This document shows, one piece after another, positions 15,742 through 23,038 of a DNA stretch of 30,624 nucleotides (within the stretch, counting starts at the first letter, position 1; each line of letters starts with the position of its first letter). The translations under genes and the position numbers were made by a program. Origin of the DNA: Bacteroidales bacterium UBA1195 (GTDB taxonomy: Bacteria > Bacteroidota > Bacteroidia > Bacteroidales > WCHB1-69); assembly GCA_002309855.1 (NCBI GenBank), contig DBYD01000024.1:1-30624 (forward strand), written 5' to 3'. A model generated the notes under the pieces. That model made no database searches, had not been told where the DNA came from, and saw only the letters and a list, made by a program, of their open reading frames with translations.

Positions 15742-16767
15742 CTACCGCGCCGGACGGTTGCCCAGATAGTGGGTGTTCCTATATCCGTAGGTGGTCTTAG
15801 GCACAACAATGTTAAAGCAATATTTCAGCATGACCTCCGGGCTGCCGAAGCTGCGCCCGTGGGTGTAACCGAGCTTGGAGGTGGTGATGTCATAAGCCAC
15901 TCCCACCTGCAGTCCGCGTATGGCCGAAGATGAGCTGACAAAGGGCTGCGCACCGAACATCAGCACAATGGCATCCACCATACGGTAGGAAACGCCGCAC
16001 CACAGCACCTTCTGGTACTCCCCTATCAGCGTCAGATCAATCTGGGTTTTAGCCACATCGCTCTTGATCAGAAAACTGGGCTTCATGAGCCAGTTAGGGT
16101 TGATGGGCAGCGGGAACGAATAGCCGCCCATGGCGTAGATATGCCGCGTGGTGCTCTGGTGGGTGTTCACCGCTTCATTACCCATCAGTTCACCCAGCAG
16201 CTGGGTCACGCTCAGGCCGGCATACCATTTGTCGTCATTATCCTTATAATAGAGGCCGAACGACAAATCCTTGAAGAAATCGCTCTGGTTGCTGGTGGGA
16301 ACTACCGGATCGCCCGGCTGGACAGGACGGTATTCGTCCCCCAGCACCGTGAGGTTGGACATCTGGAACGCAAGGCCGATATTCAGGAAACCGCCCCCAA
16401 TGTTCATCTTGTAAGCATATGCCAGTTTGACATCGATGTTGTTCTGGTGGCCCTCCTGGTCCCTGTAGAAGGAGGCGCCCACACCGCCGTGAAGGAATTT
16501 GACCGGAGAATGCAGATTGAAGACAATCTCCTGCGGAGCGACCGCCGTGGTGTGTGTTTCCCCGTTTTCATCCATATAGGATTCGGAAAAACCCGCCCAT
16601 TGCTGCCGGAACAAAGTGGTGGCACAGATGCCCGCACTACCGGCAATGGCAGGATTTATACAGAAATCGCTGTACATATATTGCGAAAACTGGGGATCCT
16701 GCTGCCCTCTGCAAGTGCAGGCGAACAGCAGCACCATCAACGTAAGCCAGACCCTTCTATAGTTCAT
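15742..16767 (-). CDS. porP: T9SS-associated outer-membrane protein PorP/SprF family
   Basis: This 341-residue protein has a signal peptide (MNYRRVWLTLMVLLFACTCRG) followed by the family opening QQDPQFSQYMYSDFCINPAIAGS. The barrel continues with RQQWAGFSE, the LHGGVGASFYRDQ segment and the C-terminal GVAYDITTSKLG and SPEVMLKYCF. PorP/SprF proteins are outer-membrane barrels of the type IX system. PorP belongs to the core locus in Porphyromonas, while SprF paralogues help secrete particular adhesins. Position at the head of a porP-K-L-M-N order supports the core role. The call as porP rests on this synteny as well as sequence. Confidence 0.93.
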   Translation of the reverse strand: MNYRRVWLTLMVLLFACTCRGQQDPQFSQYMYSDFCINPAIAGSAGICATTLFRQQWAGFSESYMDENGETHTTAVAPQEIVFNLHSPVKFLHGGVGASFYRDQEGHQNNIDVKLAYAYKMNIGGGFLNIGLAFQMSNLTVLGDEYRPVQPGDPVVPTSNQSDFFKDLSFGLYYKDNDDKWYAGLSVTQLLGELMGNEAVNTHQSTTRHIYAMGGYSFPLPINPNWLMKPSFLIKSDVAKTQIDLTLIGEYQKVLWCGVSYRMVDAIVLMFGAQPFVSSSSAIRGLQVGVAYDITTSKLGYTHGRSFGSPEVMLKYCFNIVVPKTTYGYRNTHYLGNRPAR

Positions 16768-17048
16768 ATCGTTTCATTAACAATTAATTACAAAAAGCCA
16801 AATGTGACTCCGACTTTCTTTCCTTATACGTTTTATTTTCCATAAAGTTCTCCCTAACCGAAGGAAAAACCTTATTTTATTTTAATTGGCAAAAGTATAC
16901 AATTATCATTTATTCGCCCTTATTTTTCCGGGAAAGATTTTCCACAAACAAATGTTAAAAAAGTGAATAATTATATAAATAGATTTATAATTAACTATTT
17001 ACAAAATAATTTGAAGCGATTTTAAATTTTTCGGCACAATTCCCACCC
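16768..17048. promoter_or_regulatory. AT-rich gap with candidate T9SS operon promoter
   Basis: This 281-bp AT-rich stretch lies between nadE and porP. On the minus strand TACTTTTG (16897-16890) matches TAnnTTTG exactly and would give a leader of roughly 115 nt before porP. No clear -33 element, terminator or RNA gene was seen. The long AT-rich leader could carry post-transcriptional control, but nothing specific is visible. Confidence 0.45.
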
Positions 17049-17894
17049 CTATCCGACCAACTGGTGGCGCTCCAAAATCACCGGGTTACGCCGCTTATAT
17101 TCGGAACGTAGGTATCGCTGCACCAGAACATGGGATTCGAGTTCCTTCTCCCCGTTCAGGTAACGCCAGAAGATACGGTCCACCTCCTCATAGGTGGCAA
17201 CACCAAGCTGCTCCAAATCCGAAGAGGAGATGCCCAGACCATCGGTAGGGACAGCACAGACACAAGACATCAACGCCTCCTTTTGAGGCTGTGGCAGGGA
17301 AAGGCAGAGATAACGGCACGCGGCATAAACCTCCGTCTTCCAAAGATGTATGAAGGGGGCGTAATCGCCGACATCACCGTGAAGCGTCCAGAATCCGGTC
17401 AGGTACTCGGTGAAATTGTCGGTGGCTATCACCATCCCCTTTTCACGCTGCGCCAAGTCATAAAGCACAATCATCCGGATACGCGCCTTTACGTTGCCCA
17501 TCCGCAGCTTTGAAAGCATGGAATCGTCGGTCTTTTCCATGAGAGGTTTGAAACACAGGTACCAATCCGTATAGTCAAGATACTGGAAGTCATCGCAGAA
17601 CGCAGCACCCACAGCCTGTGAACGGGCTATTTCATCAGGCTTGTTGGTCTCAATGGTGATTGAGCGTCCGTACAACGGGATGCCCAGCTCCTGACAGACC
17701 GGATGCAGCAGTGCTACGGCAAAGGCACTGTCCACGCCGCCGGAAATGCCCACCACCAGGGATTTCAGCCCTGAAGCTTGGATGTAACGCTTTGTCTCCG
17801 CACGCATCCGCCCGATGACGGAGGCAATTGTGGCGTCGTCAGTAATCATCACGAATTGGGAGAGCGTGTTGTTTCTCAAAAAAATTTCATTCAT
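17049..17894 (-). CDS. nadE: NAD+ synthase (ammonia-dependent type)
   Basis: This 281-residue N-type ATP pyrophosphatase adenylates nicotinate adenine dinucleotide and amidates it to NAD+, the last step of NAD synthesis. The PP-loop SGGVDSA is at residues 51-57. Family motifs follow: NVKARIRMIVLYDLA, ATDNFTEYLTGFWTLHGD and KTEVYAACRYL. There is no N-terminal carbon-nitrogen hydrolase (glutaminase) domain, so ammonia or a separate amidotransferase must supply nitrogen. ATG 17894 is preferred because it makes an 8-bp overlap (ATGAATGA) with the upstream stop; ATG 17912 and ATG 17849 are alternatives. It is the last gene of an operon with DUF1599 and BT_3928 proteins. Confidence 0.92.
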   Translation of the reverse strand: MNEIFLRNNTLSQFVMITDDATIASVIGRMRAETKRYIQASGLKSLVVGISGGVDSAFAVALLHPVCQELGIPLYGRSITIETNKPDEIARSQAVGAAFCDDFQYLDYTDWYLCFKPLMEKTDDSMLSKLRMGNVKARIRMIVLYDLAQREKGMVIATDNFTEYLTGFWTLHGDVGDYAPFIHLWKTEVYAACRYLCLSLPQPQKEALMSCVCAVPTDGLGISSSDLEQLGVATYEEVDRIFWRYLNGEKELESHVLVQRYLRSEYKRRNPVILERHQLVG

Positions 17895-19239
17895 GGTCAG
17901 ATACAGATTCATCAGGAATTGAAAGTGGTTTCAGTTGCAGCGTGTCCCCGTTTGGCAGCACAGGCGGCTCGCGCCTTTGGTAGCGTTTAAGCCTGCGTTC
18001 GTATTTCTGCTGTTTTGACTGGAAAACATCAAATGTGGGAACATCGCGGAAAGCCCATTTGTCCAGCACATATCCGTCCTTCAACAAAATGAGTCCCAAA
18101 TTGTTCCGTAAGGCAGTCTTCAATGGGGTCGCATCCGAATAATAGAAAGGGTATCCGGCCTTCAGACCCTCCACATCGGATGGCAGCGAAGCGGTCACCG
18201 CAATGAAGGGGACGCCGTTCTGCCGGCACTGTTCCGCTAACCGGTCCAGTTTTTCCAGTTTGGAAAATTTTGTGCCGTTCACATCCCTGAAGATCATCAG
18301 AAAATGGTAACCTTCAGACTCCATCACGTCCAACTTGACATCCTCCCTTGTTTCCGCATCCATAAGGGAGAAATCGGTGAGACGGGCATCCACCCCTTTC
18401 TTCAACACCTTCTCCACCCGGTCGACATACTCAAAACCGGCTTCAAACTCCGCATTCCGCGCACTGTCCTCAGAAATGGAGGTGAGTTCGTCCATCGTGA
18501 CTTCACGAAGCGAACCGTCCGACAGGTTCCTGTAGCGGAAGACATAATCGACCTGCGGAGCCTCAGAATAGGTCTCGGCGGCAATGAAATGGCCCTTTTT
18601 CCACGGACGGAAGTCGTGCCAGGGCTCATGCCGCAGGCAATGCACCTGCATGAACAGCATGAAAAGCGCCGCAAGCAGCAGCGGTCCCCATTCGGTCACA
18701 TAGCGGAAATCTTGGGAACGGAACCGCCTGCGCTGGGCGAACACCACCAGAGTCGGGAACATGAAAATGACATTTTTCCAGAAAGTCTGGGTATTGGTCA
18801 GCTTTAGGAAATCACCGAAACAGCCGCAATCGCCCGGCACAAAAATTTGATATGAGGTGCCGTTCCAGCGGTTGATGGCCTGTGCGATGGAGGGGGCATA
18901 AGCAAGGTAGAATGTCAGAAGCAGGAAAAAACACATGAAGAGAAGCAGCACCCAGGAGAAAAAACGTATCTGGATATTGCATATCATGGCAACCCCGATC
19001 AAAAACTCCACAAGCAGCATGCCGCATGCGGCGACCATGGATAGCGGAGCCAGAAAATCCATCCCGAACGACATCAGGTACTCCTCAATTTTTAAGGAGA
19101 ATCCGAACGGATCCACCCCTTTGACATAGGCGGAAAAAACAAACAGCACACCGATGAACAGCCTGCAGGCATGCCGCAGATAATACGAGGCATCCTTGCG
19201 TTCCCTTGTAACCATCCGATTGGAGGAATAATGATTCAT
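17887..19239 (-). CDS. BT_3928 family membrane protein (DoxX/MauE-like) with thioredoxin-like tail
   Basis: This 450-residue protein has about five membrane helices (24-40, 63-86, 93-115, 155-169, 184-199), with the opening RLFIGVLFVFSAYVKGVDPFG typical of DoxX/MauE-like proteins. A CxC pair sits in GDCGCFGDF (137-142), as in MauE-type redox partners. Residues about 290-420 look like a thioredoxin fold (YHFLMIFRDVNGTKF ... VPFIAVTAS ... GLILLKDGYVLDKWAF) but lack the CxxC active site. The function is unknown; the CxC pair suggests envelope redox chemistry, as inference. It overlaps the DUF1599 gene by 4 bp and nadE by 8 bp, so translation of all three is probably coupled. Confidence 0.82.
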   Translation of the reverse strand: MNHYSSNRMVTRERKDASYYLRHACRLFIGVLFVFSAYVKGVDPFGFSLKIEEYLMSFGMDFLAPLSMVAACGMLLVEFLIGVAMICNIQIRFFSWVLLLFMCFFLLLTFYLAYAPSIAQAINRWNGTSYQIFVPGDCGCFGDFLKLTNTQTFWKNVIFMFPTLVVFAQRRRFRSQDFRYVTEWGPLLLAALFMLFMQVHCLRHEPWHDFRPWKKGHFIAAETYSEAPQVDYVFRYRNLSDGSLREVTMDELTSISEDSARNAEFEAGFEYVDRVEKVLKKGVDARLTDFSLMDAETREDVKLDVMESEGYHFLMIFRDVNGTKFSKLEKLDRLAEQCRQNGVPFIAVTASLPSDVEGLKAGYPFYYSDATPLKTALRNNLGLILLKDGYVLDKWAFRDVPTFDVFQSKQQKYERRLKRYQRREPPVLPNGDTLQLKPLSIPDESVSDHE

Positions 19240-19799
19240 AACTTATTGTTTTCGTTCATAATTATCAACGCGAACACAGCGTAATTGAAAATATCGTAGT
19301 AGTTGGCCTCCAGCCCCTCCGAAACGGAGGTGCCGCCCTGGTGGTCCTCAATACGCTTCACCCGCATCAGCTTCATTAATATAATGTCAATATAGGAGGA
19401 GAAGCGCATCTGACGCCACGCCTCGCCGTAATCGTGATTTTTGTTCTTCAGCAGGTCACGCGCGTTGCGGACATGCAGGTCGTACCATTCCTTCACCCGC
19501 ACCTTGTCAAGAGACTCGCCCTCCGACGTGCCGGAGCCTTCGGCAAGCTGGATCTGCGCCATGACAGAATAGTTGACAATGCCCATGTATTCGGAACGGA
19601 TGTCGTCCCCGATACCGCCCACGAACTGGCATCCCTTCTCCTCTATGCTGCGTATCCGCTGCGCCTTGATGAAAAGCTGGTCGGTGATGGACATGGGCCG
19701 GAGCACCCGCCACGAAAGGCCGTAGTCGTCCATTTTTTTCAGAAACAGCTCCCTACATGCGGCAACCGCCTCGTCAAATTCCTTCAATGTGTTTTCCAT
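19236..19799 (-). CDS. Tandem DUF1599 protein
   Basis: This 187-residue cytosolic protein is built from two copies of one domain, at about 15-85 and 110-182. Each has DYGxxWRxxR, a helix with IxxKxxRxxxIE, and a final Yxx(I/V)xNYxVxA. Compare DDYGLSWRVLRP and IKAQRIRSIEEKG with HDYGEAWRQMRF and LMRVKRIEDHQGG. This is DUF1599, also called nucleotide modification associated domain 1; the activity is unknown. ATG 19799 is chosen because the further upstream ATG (19826) would overlap the -7 promoter element. It leads an operon with the BT_3928 protein and nadE. Confidence 0.88.
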   Translation of the reverse strand: MENTLKEFDEAVAACRELFLKKMDDYGLSWRVLRPMSITDQLFIKAQRIRSIEEKGCQFVGGIGDDIRSEYMGIVNYSVMAQIQLAEGSGTSEGESLDKVRVKEWYDLHVRNARDLLKNKNHDYGEAWRQMRFSSYIDIILMKLMRVKRIEDHQGGTSVSEGLEANYYDIFNYAVFALIIMNENNKL

Positions 19800-19823
19800 G
19801 TGTATCCATAAAAAATGTGTTTG

Positions 19824-19831
19824 CAAAAGTA
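19824..19831 (-). promoter_or_regulatory. Candidate -7 element for the DUF1599-nadE operon
   Basis: Minus-strand TACTTTTG is an exact TAnnTTTG match, 25 bp before ATG 19799. It argues that the longer start at 19826 is not used. No clear -33 element. Confidence 0.5.
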
Positions 19832-19904
19832 CTCATTTTTTGCTTATGCAGGCAGAAGGCATGAAAATTTTTCCGCATCACAAAATTTGTATTGCTTCTT
19901 TGCC

Positions 19905-19912
19905 TATCTTTG
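19905..19912 (+). promoter_or_regulatory. Candidate -7 element for the ROK-kinase operon
   Basis: Plus-strand TATCTTTG is an exact TAnnTTTG match with a TTTG at 19886-19889 upstream (gap 15 bp, somewhat short). It would give a leader of about 55 nt before ATG 19975. It lies back-to-back with the minus-strand element at 19824. Confidence 0.5.
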
Positions 19913-19974
19913 CATAATCGGTTTCCGAAAACTTGGATAACCAAAAAATATATTGACAATAAATATATTATATA

Positions 19975-20901
19975 ATGAAATATTCCATCGGGCTTGACAT
20001 TGGAGGCACCAAGTGCGCCGTTTCAGCTGGCGTATGCGCGAACGATGAAATAAGGATTGCGGCGCGTGAGGCGTTCCCGACCGCAGGTCTGCAGTGGCAG
20101 GAGGTTCTTGCAGCCTTTGAACAGCGCATCATGGCACTACGGGACAACATGGGGGATTTTGAACTTGCCAACATCGGCATCAGTTGCGGAGGCCCATTGG
20201 ACTCCGAACGCGGGGTTGTGCTAAGTCCGCCCAACCTGCCAGGATGGGACGAGGTGCCGGTAACGGACCATTTTCGCAAACGCTTCGACGTACCGGTACA
20301 CCTGCAGAACGACGCCAACGCCTGTGCATGGGCGGAGTACCTCTATGGTGCGGGGCGCGGCACACGGAACATGGTCTTCATGACCTTCGGCACAGGCTTG
20401 GGTGCCGGATTAGTCCTAAACGGGAAACTCTACTCAGGCACCAACGACAACGCCGGGGAGATCGGACATATCCGCCTTGCTCCCGACGGACCGGTCGGAT
20501 ACAACAAGGCGGGCAGCGCGGAGGGTTTCTGCTCCGGAGCGGGCATTGCCCGGCTTGCAGTCATCCGCGCCAAGGAGCAGGGACTGGAAATCGGCACACC
20601 CGACACTAAGGAGATTTTCGACCGCGTGCGGGCCGGGGATCCATTTTTCAACGGCGTTTTCCGCGAATCTGCGGAAAAACTTGCCACCATTCTCTCCTAC
20701 ACCATTGACATACTGAACCCCGAAGTGATTGTGCTCGGCGGCGTGTACATGCGCAATGCAGACCTCTTCCTGCCAGTAATGGAGCCGCTGATTGCACAGG
20801 ATGCTCTGCCGCTTGCGCGGAAGGTCTGCCGCATAGTGCCCGCAGGGCTGGGCGAATCGGTCGGGGACTACGCAGCAATAGCAGTCGCCAACATGGATTA
20901 G
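19975..20901 (+). CDS. ROK family sugar kinase
   Basis: This 308-residue ROK protein has the ATP phosphate loop DIGGTK (8-13), catalytic Asp113 in QNDANACAWAE, the second phosphate motif FGTGLGAG (138-145) and sugar-contacting GEIGH (161-165). There is no N-terminal helix-turn-helix, so it is a kinase and not a ROK repressor. The usual CxCGxxGC zinc cluster after GEIGH is absent; only one Cys (C186, EGFCSGAG) remains in that region, as in a subset of Bacteroidetes ROK proteins. The substrate (glucose, mannose or an N-acetyl sugar) cannot be told. The adjacent MFS permease, 24 bp downstream, suggests a transport-and-phosphorylation pair. Confidence 0.92.
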   Translation: MKYSIGLDIGGTKCAVSAGVCANDEIRIAAREAFPTAGLQWQEVLAAFEQRIMALRDNMGDFELANIGISCGGPLDSERGVVLSPPNLPGWDEVPVTDHFRKRFDVPVHLQNDANACAWAEYLYGAGRGTRNMVFMTFGTGLGAGLVLNGKLYSGTNDNAGEIGHIRLAPDGPVGYNKAGSAEGFCSGAGIARLAVIRAKEQGLEIGTPDTKEIFDRVRAGDPFFNGVFRESAEKLATILSYTIDILNPEVIVLGGVYMRNADLFLPVMEPLIAQDALPLARKVCRIVPAGLGESVGDYAAIAVANMD

Positions 20902-20925
20902 ACAACTTACAAAACATTTGAAAAT

Positions 20926-22119
20926 ATGAAGACAAAAAACAGATTTGCGATACTGCCGATACTGGCCGGATTCTTTGTGATGGGATTCTGTGACATTATA
21001 GGCACAGTCCTGAACCAGGTAAAGGCCGAATGTCAGCTTTCGGATGTGACGGCAGGGTTCCTGCCATCAATGATTTTCATCTGGTTCTTCCTCATTTCGA
21101 TACCGACCGGCATCCTGTGCGGAAAAATAGGACGGAAAAACACCGTGCTGCTCTCCCTTGCAGTGACCCTTTTCGCCATGCTGCTTCCGATGGCAGCCAA
21201 TGCCGAAAGGTTTTGGGTCTATTTCATATCGTTCGCACTGTTAGGAATCGGCAACACCATCATCCAGGCGGCTCTGCCGGCACTGATGTCGAACATAGTC
21301 CCTGCCGACCAGCTCACCAGCCGCATATCGCTCGGACAGTTTGTAAAGGCGATATGCGCCGCTCTCACACCAGTGTTTGTCTACCTTACAGCAACACTCT
21401 GCGGCAACTGGAAACTGCTGTTCCCGCTTTACGCTTTGCTGACCGTGCTGGCCGCCCTGTGGCTGCTCCTCACCCCCATAGCTGATGAACGTCAAAGCGG
21501 AAAGGAGGCTGGAAACAGCACCAGTTTCAAATCCTGCATGGCCATGCTGAAGCACCCGTTCGTATTGGCGATGACCATCGGCATCCTCTTTTCTGTAGGC
21601 ACCGACGTGGGGTTTGCCGTCACCATGCCGGAATACATGAAAAACGCCTACCATGTGGATCTGGACAAGGCGGGCATGGCACCGACAGTCTACTTTGTCG
21701 CAAAGACGATTGCCGCGGCACTCGGCGCCATACTCTTCGCAAAGGTTTCAGCAGCAAAATGCTTCCCCTGGTTCATGGGAGTCGGCCTTGCCGCCACAGT
21801 ATGCATCTTCTTCGCTGGCAGCCCCACCGCATTTCTGGCCTGCGTTTTCGTGGCAGCCCTGATGACCGCAAACAGTTTTGGCATGTGCATGGGGCTGGCC
21901 CTGGACAAGGTTCCGGAAAAGGCCAATGAAATCAGCGCACTGATGGTGATGGCAATTGTGGGCGGAGCCATTGTGTCCCCTATATTGGGTTTTGCCCAGA
22001 AAAATGCAGGGGTCCGTGGTCTTACGACAGTGCTTTCCGCCTGCATCACCGTACTGCTTGTCATAAGCCTTCTTTCAAAAAGAAACGTAAAAAAAGAACC
22101 GACATGCGAACAACAATGA
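20926..22119 (+). CDS. MFS transporter, sugar-permease-like
   Basis: This 397-residue protein has about twelve hydrophobic helices. The signature between helices 2 and 3 is present as GILCGKIGRKN (MFS motif A form), and helix 1 has the FFVMGFCDIIGTVLNQVK stretch similar to the FucP/FHS sugar-permease group. A central loop (about 190-205, DERQSGKEAGNSTS) separates the two halves. It is probably a proton-driven sugar importer working with the ROK kinase just upstream. Its stop overlaps the start of the next lipoprotein gene by 4 bp. Confidence 0.88.
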   Translation: MKTKNRFAILPILAGFFVMGFCDIIGTVLNQVKAECQLSDVTAGFLPSMIFIWFFLISIPTGILCGKIGRKNTVLLSLAVTLFAMLLPMAANAERFWVYFISFALLGIGNTIIQAALPALMSNIVPADQLTSRISLGQFVKAICAALTPVFVYLTATLCGNWKLLFPLYALLTVLAALWLLLTPIADERQSGKEAGNSTSFKSCMAMLKHPFVLAMTIGILFSVGTDVGFAVTMPEYMKNAYHVDLDKAGMAPTVYFVAKTIAAALGAILFAKVSAAKCFPWFMGVGLAATVCIFFAGSPTAFLACVFVAALMTANSFGMCMGLALDKVPEKANEISALMVMAIVGGAIVSPILGFAQKNAGVRGLTTVLSACITVLLVISLLSKRNVKKEPTCEQQ

Positions 22120-23036
22120 GACATCGCCACTTCACATCAGCCATCCTCTTCTGCGCCTGCCTGCTGTTCACTACCTGCCACAGGCAGCCTGCTGGATCAG
22201 GGCAGGAGGAGGAGATGAGCGACCCGACCACCACCTATTCACTGGCACGCACCGGAGCGGGCAGCGGCATTGAGGTGATCAGCGGGACGGGGAACGACCC
22301 GCTTAAGGTAAGGGAATTCATACAGTCATATCAAATCCCCGAACAAAGCTTCACAGCCAAGCGCGCCAAATTCTGCAACCTTCTTGACCAACTGAAAAAA
22401 GAGACGGAATCGGATTCTTTAAGCTATGAAACGGTGGATTCGCTGAACTACATGGCCATACACTACCTGTTAGACCTGCTGCAGGATTCAAAAAGCATTG
22501 CAGGCGGCATCCGGCATCCGATGCTTCACAGCATAATTTCACCGGACAAGAGGTTGCGCCTCTATGCCTGGGATGAACACATCGCCCCGGGACAGCAGAG
22601 CCACATCAATGTGTTCCAATACCGGACGGACGACAACCGTCTTATCGCCGCGTTCCAAGGTACCGGGCGCACACACGATGAGACCGATTTCCTGACCGGC
22701 CGGATTGAATCGCTGCATCCCCTTTTTCGTAATGGTGATTCTGTGCGGCTATATCTGCTATGTTATACGGGGTCACACGGCAACGAACATCTTTACAAGG
22801 GATTCGGATGTATAAATGCGCTTCCTGACAGCCTTGACTTCAAATACCCCGCCTTTGAAGGGGCACGTCCGTTCGCCGCAGTGCATTACAGTGAAAAGGA
22901 GACAGCACAGGCAGTATTTGACCGCAGGCAGCGGACAGTACGGCTGCTGCGTCATCCAGCCACTTCCACACAACAGGACAGTCTCTGTCTGGGCTACATT
23001 TTTGACGGGACACAATTCATATCGGACAAGCCCTGA
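22116..23036 (+). CDS. Predicted lipoprotein, unrecognised family
   Basis: The protein has 306 residues from ATG 22116, chosen because it makes a 4-bp ATGA overlap with the MFS stop; ATG 22104 adds four residues. The N-terminus is a lipoprotein-like signal (HFTSAILFCACLLFTTC) with a relaxed lipobox FTTC. The linker after the Cys is Gly/Ser/Glu-rich, then a mixed region with SPDKRLRLYAWDE, YRTDDNRLIAAFQG and RLYLLCYTGSHGNEHLYKG. No named family is recognised. It lies between the MFS gene and the ABC exporter (2-bp gap), so an envelope role linked to one of them is possible. Confidence 0.6.
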   Translation: MRHRHFTSAILFCACLLFTTCHRQPAGSGQEEEMSDPTTTYSLARTGAGSGIEVISGTGNDPLKVREFIQSYQIPEQSFTAKRAKFCNLLDQLKKETESDSLSYETVDSLNYMAIHYLLDLLQDSKSIAGGIRHPMLHSIISPDKRLRLYAWDEHIAPGQQSHINVFQYRTDDNRLIAAFQGTGRTHDETDFLTGRIESLHPLFRNGDSVRLYLLCYTGSHGNEHLYKGFGCINALPDSLDFKYPAFEGARPFAAVHYSEKETAQAVFDRRQRTVRLLRHPATSTQQDSLCLGYIFDGTQFISDKP

Positions 23037-23038
23037 AC

